A stretch of 64,000 nucleotides of DNA from Comamonas testosteroni (GTDB taxonomy: Bacteria; Pseudomonadota; Gammaproteobacteria; Burkholderiales; Burkholderiaceae_C), in assembly GCF_003569915.1 (NCBI RefSeq), contig NZ_KZ984444.1, forward strand, positions 124,001-188,000, read 5' to 3'. Below the pieces are notes generated by a model, which did not search any database, was not told the DNA's origin, and saw nothing but the letters and a program-made list of their open reading frames with translations. Made by a program: the position numbers and the translations under genes. Each line of letters opens with the position of its first letter. The stretch's first letter is position 1. Shown here piece after piece: positions 48,764 through 58,169 of this stretch.

Positions 48764-50845
48764 CTATTGTTTTTGCAGGGGATGACAGTGTTGCGACATC
48801 CAGTGCTGCGCCTGTTCGCATGAAAGCGGGGCAGACACCAGAAACCCTTGCATCATGTCACAACCTATTTTTTGCAGTTGGTCGCGCTGGGCGTGGGTTT
48901 CCACGCCTTCGGCGATGATTTCGAGGTGCAGGCTGCGGCCCATCTGCACGATGGCGCTGACGATGGCGCCTGCGTCAGGGTTGTGTGGCAGGTCCGCCAC
49001 AAAAGATCGGTCGATCTTGAGCCGGTCGATCGGGTGCTTGCGCAAATAGGCCAGCGACGAGTAACCGGTGCCAAAGTCATCAATGGCCAGGCCCACGCCC
49101 AACGCCTTCAGTGCATGCAGCGCCTCGGGCATCTGCTCGCCAGACTGCATCAGCGTGGACTCGGTTAGCTCGATATGTAGCAGTCTGGCATCCAGCCCGG
49201 TGCTGGAGAGGGCCTGCGCCACCTCCTCGGGCACATCGCGCTGGCGGAACTCCTGGGCGGAGAGGTTCACGGCCATGGGCACGGGGGGGAAGCCCGCGTC
49301 CTGCCAGGCCCGCGCCTGACGGCAGGCTTCGTTGAGCACCCAGCGGTCCACGGCCGCGATCAGGCCCCGGTTTTCGGCAAAGCCGATGAACTCGTTGGGC
49401 GAGACCAGACCGCGATGCGGGTGCTTCCAGCGCACCAGCGCCTCGAAGCCGGCCAGCGCGCCGCTGCCGATATGCATCTGTGGCTGGTAGTGCAGCTCGA
49501 ACTCGCCTTGTTCCACCGCCAGCCGCAGCAGTTGCTCCTGCATCAGCATGCGTGTGGCGCGGCCTTCCAGCGCCGGGGTGTAGAACTGCGCAAAGCTGCG
49601 CCCCCGGCTCTTGGCCATATGCAAGGCGGCCTCGGCATTGCTCAGCAGTACCTCGGGGCTGTCTCGGTCCTTGGGAAACATGGCAATGCCCGTGGTCAGC
49701 GTGATCACGATCTGCGTGCCTTCGATCTGATAAGGGGCCTCCACCGCGCTGCGCAGCAGCGTGGCCATGGCCTCGGTCTCCAGCAGGCTGGGATTTTCGG
49801 CCAGCAGCACCACAAAATCGTCACCGCCGATGCGCGCCACCACGTCCTGCGGGCGCAGCGCCTTGCACAGGCGCTGCGCCATCTCGCACAGCAGCAGGTC
49901 GCCAGCGCGGTGGCTCAGCGAGTCGTTCACGGCCTTGAACTGGTCCAGGTCCAGGCTCATTACTGCGATGCGGGATTGGCGGGTGTGAGCCTGGTGCAGC
50001 GCTTTTTCCAGCAACTGGTTCAGGTGGGCGCGATTGGGCAAGCGAGTCAGCAGATCGTGCTGGGTCAGGAAATCCATACGCTGACCAGCCTGGATGCTGG
50101 CCGTCATGTCTCGCAGCGCAACGATGCGGTACTCATTGTCCATGCCCGGCATGCTTTTGGCTTCTGCCTCGACATGGATCAGCTCGCCGTTGGCGCGGAT
50201 CAGGCCGGACTCATAACTGTCCTCGCGTTCGCTGCGCATGTACTGCAGTGCGCGCAGGCGAAATTGCGGGGCCACATAGTCGAGGATGGGCGTGCCGCGC
50301 AGCTCGTCCAGGGCATAGCCTGTCATGCGCACCAGTGCGTCGTTGCCGTCGATGATGAGCCCGTCGCGGTGCAGCACGATGGCTTCCGTGGTGATGGCGG
50401 CGAACTTGCGCATGCGCTCTTCACTGTCGCGTATCTGCTGCACCAGCTCGTGGTGGTAGTGGCTGACATCGGTCATCAGCAGCACGACACCGACCATGAC
50501 GCCGCTGGCGATGTGGGGGCGCAGCACGGCTTCGAGGTACTGAACCTGCCCGTCGCCGCTTCGCGACTCGCGGGTGAAGCGCAGGGTCTCGGGCATGCCG
50601 GCCTGCTGTGGCTGGGCGTAGGCTTCGATCTGCTGGCAGACCTGCGGATCTGCGATGTCGCGCACATGCAGGCCCACGACCTCCTGCGGCTGCTTGCCAA
50701 AATGCCCGGCAAAGCCCGCGTTGGCATAGCGGCAGCACTGCGTCTGCGCCTCAAAATAGGCCAGCATGGCAGGCGTGGTATCGGCAATGAGCTGCAGCAT
50801 GGCCAGTTCATCTCCGGGCAGCAGCGTTGGATGGTTGTCGGGCAT
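48764..50845 (-). CDS. PAS-PAS-GGDEF-EAL protein, c-di-GMP turnover
   Basis: 693 residues, cytoplasmic. Two PAS-like domains (about 10-130 and 145-255) precede a GGDEF domain with motif GGDDF at 340-344 and an intact inhibitory site RPQD at 331-334, then an EAL domain with EAL at 468-470, DDFGTGYSS and IAEGVET. The EAL set looks complete, so phosphodiesterase activity is likely; GGDDF is close to consensus, so the cyclase may be active or act as a GTP sensor. A strong site (GGGAGG) precedes the ATG. First gene of the operon with amn and the degenerate GGDEF protein. Confidence 0.93.
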   Translation of the reverse strand: MPDNHPTLLPGDELAMLQLIADTTPAMLAYFEAQTQCCRYANAGFAGHFGKQPQEVVGLHVRDIADPQVCQQIEAYAQPQQAGMPETLRFTRESRSGDGQVQYLEAVLRPHIASGVMVGVVLLMTDVSHYHHELVQQIRDSEERMRKFAAITTEAIVLHRDGLIIDGNDALVRMTGYALDELRGTPILDYVAPQFRLRALQYMRSEREDSYESGLIRANGELIHVEAEAKSMPGMDNEYRIVALRDMTASIQAGQRMDFLTQHDLLTRLPNRAHLNQLLEKALHQAHTRQSRIAVMSLDLDQFKAVNDSLSHRAGDLLLCEMAQRLCKALRPQDVVARIGGDDFVVLLAENPSLLETEAMATLLRSAVEAPYQIEGTQIVITLTTGIAMFPKDRDSPEVLLSNAEAALHMAKSRGRSFAQFYTPALEGRATRMLMQEQLLRLAVEQGEFELHYQPQMHIGSGALAGFEALVRWKHPHRGLVSPNEFIGFAENRGLIAAVDRWVLNEACRQARAWQDAGFPPVPMAVNLSAQEFRQRDVPEEVAQALSSTGLDARLLHIELTESTLMQSGEQMPEALHALKALGVGLAIDDFGTGYSSLAYLRKHPIDRLKIDRSFVADLPHNPDAGAIVSAIVQMGRSLHLEIIAEGVETHAQRDQLQKIGCDMMQGFLVSAPLSCEQAQHWMSQHCHPLQKQ

Positions 50846-50982
50846 GCGCCTCCCTCTTTGGAAGCATTCTTATGGAAATTTATCCAAATGTAACCACAGT
50901 CCTTCCGATATCTCGCACTTTCTTCAGCCATATTGAATCCGTGTCAGCATGTCTGATACTTTTTCAGTAGCTTTTGCTTGAT

Positions 50983-51939
50983 ATGAACACAGCTTTGGAG
51001 ACGAAATCTTCGGTCTGGCTGCAGCCGCGCAACCTGCTGCGGGTTTCCGTGGTGGTGGCCGTCCTGACCATTGTGCTCAAGACGCTGGCTTGGTGGCTGA
51101 CGGGCTCGGTGGGGCTGCTGTCCGATGCGTTGGAATCCTTTGTGAACCTGGCCGGAGCCATGTTCGCGCTGGCCATGGTGACGATTGCCGAGCGCCCGGC
51201 GGACGAAGACCACCCCTACGGTCACCACAAGGCCGAGTATTTTTCGGCAGGCTTTGAAGGCATTCTGGTTGTGGGCGCCAGCGCGGCCATCATGTGGGCG
51301 GCGGTGGTCAGGTTGTTCAACCCCCAGCCGCTGGAGCAACTGAGCTGGGGCCTGCTGCTGTCGCTGATCAGTACCGGCTTTAACGGCCTGCTGGCCTGGG
51401 TGATGTTCCGCTCGGCGCGCGAGCACCGCTCTATGGCGCTCGAGGGCGACGCCCGGCATTTGATGACCGATGTGTGGACTTCGGCAGGCGTGGTCGTCGG
51501 CCTGATGGCGGCCAAGCTCACGGGCTGGCTGTGGCTGGATGCGGTGGTCGCGCTCGGCGTGGCGCTCAATATCCTGATTCAGGGCGGACAACTGGTCTGG
51601 CAGTCGTCGCAGGGCCTGATGGACAAGGCGCTGGGCGACACGGAGCGCGAGCGCATCGATGCCGAACTGGCCGAATTTGCAAGCCGCACTGGCGTGCAGT
51701 TTGACAATGTCTCCACGCGCAGCGCGGGTGAGCGCAGCTTTGTGGACCTGCATATGCATGTGCCCGGCCAATGGTCGGTGCAGCGCGCCGCACAATTGCG
51801 TTCTGAAATTGAAGCGGCGTTGCTCAAGGCCGTTCCCGGTCTGTATGCACGCATAGAAATGCTGCCCACGGGTATGGAAACCTATAGCGAGGCAGCCGAT
51901 GTCAGCCCTGCTGCTGATTTGGATAAAAACGGCCTGTAG
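50983..51939 (+). CDS. Cation diffusion facilitator family transporter
   Basis: 318 residues, six membrane helices and a C-terminal cytoplasmic domain. Motifs: LLSDALESFVNLAGAMFAL in helix 2, the loop PADEDHPYGHHKAEYFSAG, and LEGDARHLMTDVWTSAGVV in helix 5, with the His and Asp of the metal site. The helix 2 site has Glu and Asn where FieF has two Asp, so metal choice (zinc, iron, manganese) cannot be fixed. ATG at 50983 chosen; the frame extends slightly upstream with TTG. Divergent from the GGDEF-EAL gene. Confidence 0.9.
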   Translation: MNTALETKSSVWLQPRNLLRVSVVVAVLTIVLKTLAWWLTGSVGLLSDALESFVNLAGAMFALAMVTIAERPADEDHPYGHHKAEYFSAGFEGILVVGASAAIMWAAVVRLFNPQPLEQLSWGLLLSLISTGFNGLLAWVMFRSAREHRSMALEGDARHLMTDVWTSAGVVVGLMAAKLTGWLWLDAVVALGVALNILIQGGQLVWQSSQGLMDKALGDTERERIDAELAEFASRTGVQFDNVSTRSAGERSFVDLHMHVPGQWSVQRAAQLRSEIEAALLKAVPGLYARIEMLPTGMETYSEAADVSPAADLDKNGL

Positions 51940-51998
51940 CCTAAGTGAATTAAAGGCGGCGCTGTTAAAAACAATAGCAAAACGGAATTGAAGTCATG

Positions 51999-52463
51999 AT
52001 GAGCGTGATACAGCGCGTGAAAAACGCGCGCGTGGAAGTTGAAGGTCAGGTCATTGGCCAGATCGAGCAAGGCCTGCTGGCGCTGGTCTGCGCCGAAAAA
52101 GGCGACACCGAAGCCGAGGCCGACAAGTTGCTGGCCAAGATGCTCAAGCTGCGCATCTTCAGCGACGAGGCGGGCAAGATGAACCTGAGCGTTCAGGATG
52201 TGGATGGCAAAGGAAGTTGTGGAGGCCTGCTCATCGTCAGCCAGTTCACGCTGGCCGCTGACACCAGGGGCGGCAACCGCCCCAGCTTTACTGGCGCTGC
52301 CGCACCCGATGAAGGCCGGCGTCTGTACAACTACTTTGTGGACCAGGCCCGCGCCGTCCACCCTGTGGTGCAGACCGGCGAATTTGCCGCCGACATGCAG
52401 GTGCATCTGCTCAACGACGGGCCGGTGACCATTCCCATGCGTATCGAGCCGCAACTGGTTTGA
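51999..52463 (+). CDS. dtd: D-aminoacyl-tRNA deacylase
   Basis: 154 residues (155 if the ATG at 51996 is used). Frees tRNA from wrongly attached D-amino acids and from glycyl-tRNA(Ala). Both active-site motifs are present: [21 protein letters not shown] and the C-terminal [14 protein letters not shown]. Length fits the family. An AT-rich stretch with GCTGTTAAAAACAATAGC, like part of the dispersed repeat, precedes it. Followed by dbpA at 75 bp. Confidence 0.95.
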   Translation: MSVIQRVKNARVEVEGQVIGQIEQGLLALVCAEKGDTEAEADKLLAKMLKLRIFSDEAGKMNLSVQDVDGKGSCGGLLIVSQFTLAADTRGGNRPSFTGAAAPDEGRRLYNYFVDQARAVHPVVQTGEFAADMQVHLLNDGPVTIPMRIEPQLV

Positions 52464-52537
52464 TGCCCCAGGCCCATCAGGGGCCAAGCGGGGCGAGAAG
52501 CGGCCATCAGACGGCGGGGCCGGGATAATTGCGCCCC

Positions 52538-53947
52538 ATGAATACCTCCACCAGCGCCGCCAAGGCCACTGAATCCACCGCTTTCTCGGCGCTGCCCCTG
52601 TCCCCTGAAATGCTGGCCAATCTGCAGCAGCTTGGCTATGCGCAGATGACGCCCATCCAGGCCGCCAGCCTGCCGCTGACGCTGCAGGGCAAGGACTTGA
52701 TCGCCCAGGCCAGCACCGGCAGCGGCAAGACCGCCGCCTTTGGTTTGCCCATGGTTGACCGCCTGAACCCGCGCTGGTTTGCCGTGCAGGCGCTGGTGCT
52801 GTGCCCCACGCGCGAGCTGGCCGACCAGGTCGCCACCGAAGTGCGCCGCCTGGCCCGCGCGCAGGACAATATCAAGGTCGTCACCGTCTATGGCGGCGTG
52901 CCCTCGCGCAACCAGATCGCCTCGCTGGAAAACGGTGCCCACATCGTCGTCGGCACACCGGGCCGTGTGATGGACCTGATGGAGCGCGGCAAGCTCGATA
53001 TCAGCAACCTCAAGACCCTGGTGCTGGATGAGGCCGATCGCATGCTGGACATGGGCTTTTTTGCCGACATCGTCACCGTGGCCGAGCAGTGCCCGGCCGA
53101 TCGTCAGACCTTGCTGTTCTCTGCCACCTACCCCGAAGGCATTGCCAACTTGGCCCAGCGTTTCATGCGCGACCCGCAAACGGTGAAGGTCGCCGCCCAG
53201 CACAGCGCTGGCAAGATCGAGCAGCGCTGGTACGAAGTGGGTGCCCGCGAAAAAGTGAGCACGGTGGCCAAGCTGCTGGCGCACTTCCGCCCCGAATCGA
53301 CGATTGCTTTTTGCAACACCAAACAGCAATGCCGCGATGTGGTCAGCGAGCTGCAGGCGCAGGGCTTTAGCGCCCTGGCCCTGTTTGGTGAGCTGGAGCA
53401 GCGCGAGCGCGACGAAGTGCTGGTGCAGTTTGCCAACAAGAGCTGCAGCGTGCTGGTCGCCACCGACGTCGCCGCGCGCGGCCTTGATATTGCCGACCTG
53501 TCCGCCGTCATCAATGTGGATGTGACGCCTGATTCCGAAGTGCATATCCACCGCATTGGCCGCACAGGCCGTGGTGACGCAGAAGGCTTGGCGCTGAATC
53601 TGGTCAGCATGGACGAGATGGGAAGCGTAGGCAAGATCGAGCAACTGCAGGGCCGCGCTTCGCAGTTCTACCCGGTGGATGAACTCACGCCCGCCGCCGG
53701 TGGTGAGCTGCTGCCACCCATGATGACCATCCAGATCATCGGTGGCCGCAAGGAGAAGATTCGCGCAGGCGACGTGATGGGCGCCATGTGCGCCGACTTC
53801 GGCTACAGCCGCGAGCAGATTGGCAAGATCAGCGTCAATGACTTCTCGACCTACGTGGCCGTGGACCGCAAGATTGCTTCGGCGGCCTGCGCCAAGCTTA
53901 ATGCAGGCAAGGTCAAGGGCAAGACGGTGAAAGCGCGTTTGCTGTAA
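52538..53947 (+). CDS. dbpA: ATP-dependent RNA helicase DbpA
   Basis: 469-residue DEAD-box protein. Q motif near FSALPLSPEMLANLQQLGYAQMTPIQ, Walker A ASTGSGKT, DEAD box LDEADRMLDMGFF, SAT motif, and motifs V-VI ATDVAARGLDI and HRIGRTGR. The C-terminal RNA-binding region (MTIQIIGGRKEKIRAGDVMGAMCADFGYSREQIGKISVNDFSTYVAV) is that of DbpA, which binds hairpin 92 of 23S rRNA and acts in large-subunit assembly. ATG at 52538 is used; an upstream TTG frame adds three residues. Confidence 0.96.
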   Translation: MNTSTSAAKATESTAFSALPLSPEMLANLQQLGYAQMTPIQAASLPLTLQGKDLIAQASTGSGKTAAFGLPMVDRLNPRWFAVQALVLCPTRELADQVATEVRRLARAQDNIKVVTVYGGVPSRNQIASLENGAHIVVGTPGRVMDLMERGKLDISNLKTLVLDEADRMLDMGFFADIVTVAEQCPADRQTLLFSATYPEGIANLAQRFMRDPQTVKVAAQHSAGKIEQRWYEVGAREKVSTVAKLLAHFRPESTIAFCNTKQQCRDVVSELQAQGFSALALFGELEQRERDEVLVQFANKSCSVLVATDVAARGLDIADLSAVINVDVTPDSEVHIHRIGRTGRGDAEGLALNLVSMDEMGSVGKIEQLQGRASQFYPVDELTPAAGGELLPPMMTIQIIGGRKEKIRAGDVMGAMCADFGYSREQIGKISVNDFSTYVAVDRKIASAACAKLNAGKVKGKTVKARLL

Positions 53948-53970
53948 CTGCGGCTGAATTGATTGCCAAT

Positions 53971-54004
53971 AACCAAAAGGGGCACCTTGGTGCCCCTTTT
54001 GGTT
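53971..54004. terminator. Bidirectional rho-independent terminator
   Basis: Perfect palindrome with arms AACCAAAAGGGGCACC / GGTGCCCCTTTTGGTT and a TT loop, between the convergent ends of dbpA (53947) and the BamE-like gene (54053). Confidence 0.9.
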
Positions 54005-54052
54005 ATGAAAATAAGAAATTCAATATTCTGCAAAACACAGCAGAAATGAAGA

Positions 54053-54445
54053 TTAGTTGTTGAACAGCCCGGTTTTATTCTTCACTGCCGATTCATTCAT
54101 TGTGAATCGTTGCACGACATTGGTTTTGTCGAACAGAACAACCAGCTCTTTCTTGGTGCCGCTGGCACTGGCTCCGAAGAGGTTCACGATTGGCACGTAG
54201 CTGATGGCGTCAGCTGAGACATTGCTAAATTCGTAGTTCCACACTTCGAGGCCGCTGTCAGTGAACGATGCCTTCAGTGGCGAGCCAAAAATTTCACGAA
54301 CCTGAGTTTTAGTCGTCTTGCCTTCAACGATTTTGCCTTGGATAGATGTTTCGCTCTCTTTGCGGAGAGTTTCATTGCCAACACTTGCGCATCCCACCAG
54401 AGAAACAGTTACCAGAGCTAAAGCGGTCAGTTTTGCGAAATTCAT
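54053..54445 (-). CDS. BamE/SmpA-like small lipoprotein
   Basis: 130 residues. Signal peptide MNFAKLTALALVTVSLVGC with lipobox LVGC, then a BamE-like region QGKIVEGKTTKTQVREIFGSPLKASFTDSGLEVWNYEFS, in which the G-T-K-x-Q-V-x-x-x-F-G-x-P pattern is typical. It is probably not the housekeeping BamE (different surroundings, shorter core, more Thr and Ser). The gene is visibly AT-richer than its neighbours, suggesting acquisition or weak selection. Starts at 54451 or 54463 are possible. Ends against the terminator of dbpA. Confidence 0.75.
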   Translation of the reverse strand: MNFAKLTALALVTVSLVGCASVGNETLRKESETSIQGKIVEGKTTKTQVREIFGSPLKASFTDSGLEVWNYEFSNVSADAISYVPIVNLFGASASGTKKELVVLFDKTNVVQRFTMNESAVKNKTGLFNN

Positions 54446-54541
54446 AGTCATTTCTTGAGGCATAGAGAAAGCGCAAGCATACTATTTGTTTCAAATTGAT
54501 ACAAATGTATTTTGTTGCATCCTTTTCTCGTTTGAGGGACG

Positions 54542-55306
54542 CTATCCCCTCATAAAGAACAGCCCAGCCATCACCAGCCCCGTCCCCACAATCCCCCAGC
54601 GCAGAATATGCGCCGGAATCTTGCGGGCCACGCGGGCGCCCAGGTAGCCGCCCAGCGTAGCGGCGACCATCATGATCAGGGCCTGCTGCCACTGCACAAT
54701 GCCGCCCACGGCATAGATCACCACGGCGATGGCGGTGAGCAGGGCGGAGACCAGATTCTTCATGCCGTTCATGGCGTTGAGCTGGGTCTGCCCCAGCAGG
54801 CCGAACAGAGCCAGCAGCAGGATGCCCAGGCCGCCGTTGAAGTAGCCGCCATAAATCGCGACGATCAGCATGCCCACGGCGGCTTTGGTCACGGAGGGCG
54901 CGGCGTGGGTGGCATTCTTGCCTGCGGCCCAGGCGCGCAGCTGGGGGCCGAAGGCAAACATGGCTGTCGCTGCCAGCAGCAACCAGGGCACGACTTTGCG
55001 GAAGGTGGCGTCGGGCGTGAACAGCAGCAGCGCCGCACCGGCAGAGCCGCCAATCAGCGACAGCAGCACGACTTGCTTCATCGACAGGCCCGGCGGCGGT
55101 GCCATATCGTCCTTGAAGCCCCAGGCCCCAGCCATATAGCCGGGCAGCAGGGCCACGGTGCCCGTGGCGTTGGCAATGACGGGCGGTACACCGGTAAAGA
55201 CCAGTGCGGGCAGGGTCAGAAAGCTGCCGCCGCCAGCGACGGCATTGAGTGCGCCAGCGGTAAAAGCTGCAGCCAGCAGCAGGGCGAGGTGGCCCAGGTT
55301 CTCCAT
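54542..55306 (-). CDS. TSUP-family permease (TauE/SafE)
   Basis: 254 residues, about eight membrane helices in two repeats. Characteristic LNAVAGGGSFLTLPALVFTGVPPVIANATGTVALLPG and, in the second half, GGYFNGGLGILLLALFGLLGQTQLNAMNGMKNL. Such permeases move sulfite, sulfoacetate or similar organosulfur anions, usually outwards. GGAGACAAAGAC lies upstream. Alone, divergent from the Bug gene; no sulfur-metabolism genes adjacent. Confidence 0.9.
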   Translation of the reverse strand: MENLGHLALLLAAAFTAGALNAVAGGGSFLTLPALVFTGVPPVIANATGTVALLPGYMAGAWGFKDDMAPPPGLSMKQVVLLSLIGGSAGAALLLFTPDATFRKVVPWLLLAATAMFAFGPQLRAWAAGKNATHAAPSVTKAAVGMLIVAIYGGYFNGGLGILLLALFGLLGQTQLNAMNGMKNLVSALLTAIAVVIYAVGGIVQWQQALIMMVAATLGGYLGARVARKIPAHILRWGIVGTGLVMAGLFFMRG

Positions 55307-55484
55307 GTCTTTGTCTCCTGATTTTTCATGCGCTTTGCGCGCTTTTATGTGCCGATCTTAGAAGGAGAAACAAGCCGACCCTGTCACCTTCTAATTATTT
55401 TTAAGTCTTTGAACATTGAATAAAAGTATTTTGAGAAATAAGTCCATGTTTTGACAATCACGGCTGTTGTTAAGGAGTTTTGCC

Positions 55485-56468
55485 ATGAACCTGTCTCGTT
55501 TGTTTGCACGCACCGCCTGGGCTTTGCTGGCCGCTACCTGCGTGCAAGGGGCAGCCATGGCGCAGCAGCCCGACTATCCGGCGCGGCCCGTCAAGCTGCT
55601 GGTGGCCAATGGTGCGGGCAGCGTGCCCGATCTGCTGGCGCGCCAGGTGGGCGTGCTGGTTTCCAAAGAGTGGAAGCAGCCTGTGGTGGTCGAAAACAAG
55701 GGCGCCGCGGGCGGTGTCTCGGCAGTCGATGCCGTGGTCAAGTCCCAGCCCGATGGCTACACTCTGCTGGTGGGCGGCGATAGCGCCATCACCATCATGC
55801 CCAATGTGCAGCGCAATCTGCCCTATGACGTGAAGAACGATCTGGTGCCTGTGACCAAGCTGGGCCAGAGTGACTTTGTGCTGGTGGCCAACCCGAAGAA
55901 GGGCTACCGCACGCTCAAGGAGTTTGTGGCCTTTGCCAAGGCACATCCGGGGCAGATCAACTATGCCTCGTCCGGCTCGGGCGGTGCCCAGCATCTGGCC
56001 ATGGAGCAGTTCAAGCAGCGCGCGGGCTTTTACGCCACGCATATTCCCTATCGCGGCGGGCCTCAAGGTCTGCAGGATGTGCTGGGCGGTCAGGTCGATG
56101 TGATGCTGATTGCGATTGCCCCGGCACTGGCCCAGATTCAAAGCGGCAAGCTGGTGGCGCTGGCCGTCTCTGGCGCGCACCGCCACGAACTGTTGCCGCA
56201 GGTACCCACGGTGGCTGAGACCTACAAGGGCTTTGAAGCCGGTGCCTGGTTTGGCCTGTTTGCGCCCAAGGGCACGCCCGCTGCCGTGGTGCAGGCCGTG
56301 GCGCAGGACACAGACCGCGCCCTCAAGGACCCCGAGCTGCGCAAGAGTCTGGTGCAGCAGGGCATCACCCCCGCCGGGGAAGGCCAGCAGCAGTTTGCCC
56401 GCCAGATCAGGACGGACGATCTGCGCATTGCCAAGCTGGTCAAGGACATCGGCCTGACCGTCGAGTAA
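55485..56468 (+). CDS. Bug/TctC-family periplasmic substrate-binding protein
   Basis: 327 residues from the ATG at 55485, preceded by AAGGAG. Signal peptide to about AMAQ, then YPARPVKLLVANGAGSVPDLLARQVG, GAAGGVSAVDAVVKSQPDGYTLLVGGDS and the fold of the Bug receptors. The first ligand-binding loop is ANGAGSVPD rather than the commoner PFxxGGxxD, a small departure. No tctAB genes nearby, so orphan. Divergent from a TSUP permease; a shared organic-acid theme is possible but unproven. Confidence 0.9.
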   Translation: MNLSRLFARTAWALLAATCVQGAAMAQQPDYPARPVKLLVANGAGSVPDLLARQVGVLVSKEWKQPVVVENKGAAGGVSAVDAVVKSQPDGYTLLVGGDSAITIMPNVQRNLPYDVKNDLVPVTKLGQSDFVLVANPKKGYRTLKEFVAFAKAHPGQINYASSGSGGAQHLAMEQFKQRAGFYATHIPYRGGPQGLQDVLGGQVDVMLIAIAPALAQIQSGKLVALAVSGAHRHELLPQVPTVAETYKGFEAGAWFGLFAPKGTPAAVVQAVAQDTDRALKDPELRKSLVQQGITPAGEGQQQFARQIRTDDLRIAKLVKDIGLTVE

Positions 56469-56483
56469 ACCGCTTCAAGCATC

Positions 56484-56529
56484 AAAAAAGCAGCCTGCCC
56501 AGGTAGTACTTGGGCAGGCTGCTTTTTTT
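56484..56529 (+). terminator. Rho-independent terminator of the Bug gene
   Basis: Arms AAGCAGCCTGCCCA / TGGGCAGGCTGCTT with a 9 base loop and a run of eight T, 20 bp after the stop; the A-run on the other side makes it usable for ybeY too. Confidence 0.9.
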
Positions 56530-56553
56530 TGATAGCTTTTGATAGCGATGGCT

Positions 56554-57012
56554 TTACTTGGCGTACGGGTCCTCGTAGCCCAGCTCCTTCATGATGTCGG
56601 TCTCATAGGCCTCCATCTCGTCGGCGTCTTCCTCGCTGGTCTCGTGGTCCCAGCCCTGGGCATGCAGCGTGCCATGCACCAGCAGGTGGGCGTAGTGCTC
56701 TTCCAGCGTCTTGTTCTGCTCTTTGGCTTCGCGCTCCACCACGGGGGCGCAGAGCACCAGGTCGGCCATCACCGTGGGCTCCTGCTGGTAGTCAAAGGTC
56801 AGCACATTGGTGGCGTAGTCCTTTTTGCGGTACTCCAGATTGAGCTGGTGACCTTCTTCGGCATCCACGATGCGCACGGTGATCTCGGCGTCCACGGCCA
56901 GCGCATGGCGAATCCAGCGCGTAACGCGGGGGCGGGTCAGCAGCTCGCGGTGGGCAGAGGCTTCGGCGCTGCGGCCAAATTGCAGCGACAGTTGTAGTTG
57001 ATTCAAAGACAT
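56554..57012 (-). CDS. ybeY: Endoribonuclease YbeY
   Basis: 152 residues, zinc-dependent rRNA maturation and quality-control RNase. The metal motif is [11 protein letters not shown] (HGxLHxxGxDH). Length is as expected. It follows the phoH-like gene on the same strand, the usual ybeZ-ybeY order, but the 102 bp gap contains an AT-rich repeat copy. Confidence 0.96.
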   Translation of the reverse strand: MSLNQLQLSLQFGRSAEASAHRELLTRPRVTRWIRHALAVDAEITVRIVDAEEGHQLNLEYRKKDYATNVLTFDYQQEPTVMADLVLCAPVVEREAKEQNKTLEEHYAHLLVHGTLHAQGWDHETSEEDADEMEAYETDIMKELGYEDPYAK

Positions 57013-57068
57013 TTTGGCTTCTAGTCCTTATTCCATATAGGCTATCAGCTATGAAATTTGATATGGCT
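57013..57068 (+). repeat. AT-rich AGCTATC-type repeat copy in the phoH-ybeY gap
   Basis: GGCTTCTAGTCCTTATTCC, then ATATAGGCTATCAGCTATGA and AATTTGATATGG. It lies inside a probable two-gene operon. Confidence 0.7.
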
Positions 57069-57114
57069 TGCGCGCATCAGACCGAGGGGCAGGGTGTGCG
57101 CAAGTCCCGGTGGA

Positions 57115-58119
57115 TTAAAGCTCGTCCGCGGTGGGCAGCGGGCGGCTGGTGCGGGTGCGCGGCTTGGGCGCGGACGTGCCCTCGGCCACGCGGCCACGGG
57201 CGTCATAGGCGTCCACAATGCGGGCCACCAGCGGGTGGCGCACCACGTCGGCACTGGTGAAGTGGTTGATGGAGATGCCCTTGACGCGCTTGAGCACGCG
57301 CTCGGCATCGATCAGCCCGCTGGGCGCACCCTTGGGCAGGTCGATCTGGCTCACATCGCCCGTCACCACGGCCTTGGCTCCAAAGCCGATGCGGGTGAGG
57401 AACATCTTCATCTGCTCGGGCGTGGTGTTCTGGGCTTCGTCCAGAATCACAAACGCATTGTTCAGCGTGCGGCCACGCATGAAGGCCAGCGGCGCGATTT
57501 CGAGCGCATTGCGCTCGAAGGCCTTTTGCACCTTCTCGTAGCCCATCAGGTCATACAGCGCGTCGTACAGCGGGCGCAGATAGGGGTCCACCTTCTGCGT
57601 CAGATCGCCGGGCAGAAAGCCCAGACGCTCGCCCGCTTCGACGGCGGGGCGGGTCAGCACAATGCGCTGCACGGCGCTGCGCTCCAGTGCATCGACGGCG
57701 CAGGCCACGGCCAGATAGGTCTTGCCGGTACCGGCGGGGCCAATGCCAAAGGTGATGTCGTGCTTGGCAATGTTCTCCAGATACAGCGACTGATTGGGCG
57801 TGCGCGCCCGCAGATCGGCGCGGCGCGTGGTCAGCTGCGGGGCCGTCAGGTCGGCTTCCAGCATCTCGGCGTCGCCCGCCAGCATCAGTTGCAGGGTATC
57901 GTCGGGGATCACATCGTCGGCAATCTCGTACAGCGCCTGCAGCAGCTCAAGCGCCTCGTTGGCCTTGGCCTTGGGGCCGTCGATCTTGAACTGCTCGTGA
58001 CGGTGGGCAATCTTGACGCCCAGAGACTGTTCGATGGTGCGCAGATGCGCATCCGCCGGGCCGCACAGGTGCGTCAGACGGTTGTTGTTATGAGGTGTGA
58101 ATGTGTGGCGCAGGATCAC
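57115..58119 (-). CDS. PhoH-like ATPase (YbeZ)
   Basis: 334 residues from a GTG at 58119 (VILRHTFTPHNNNRL). P-loop ATPase with Walker A GPAGTGKTY and Walker B FVILDEAQN, associated with YbeY in ribosome and RNA quality control. An ATG at 58167 would add 16 residues and overlap the divergent ruvA start; the shorter form is preferred. The C-terminal ~25 residues are basic and Pro-rich. Directly divergent from ruvA. Confidence 0.92.
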   Translation of the reverse strand: MILRHTFTPHNNNRLTHLCGPADAHLRTIEQSLGVKIAHRHEQFKIDGPKAKANEALELLQALYEIADDVIPDDTLQLMLAGDAEMLEADLTAPQLTTRRADLRARTPNQSLYLENIAKHDITFGIGPAGTGKTYLAVACAVDALERSAVQRIVLTRPAVEAGERLGFLPGDLTQKVDPYLRPLYDALYDLMGYEKVQKAFERNALEIAPLAFMRGRTLNNAFVILDEAQNTTPEQMKMFLTRIGFGAKAVVTGDVSQIDLPKGAPSGLIDAERVLKRVKGISINHFTSADVVRHPLVARIVDAYDARGRVAEGTSAPKPRTRTSRPLPTADEL

Positions 58120-58169
58120 GCGGATAATTTCTCGCAAAGAATCGCCGCAATATGCGGCAAAGGACATCA

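Noticed and set aside
49415-50893. 492-codon plus-strand frame opposite the GGDEF-EAL gene
   Set aside because: Shadow of a certain gene; no motif.
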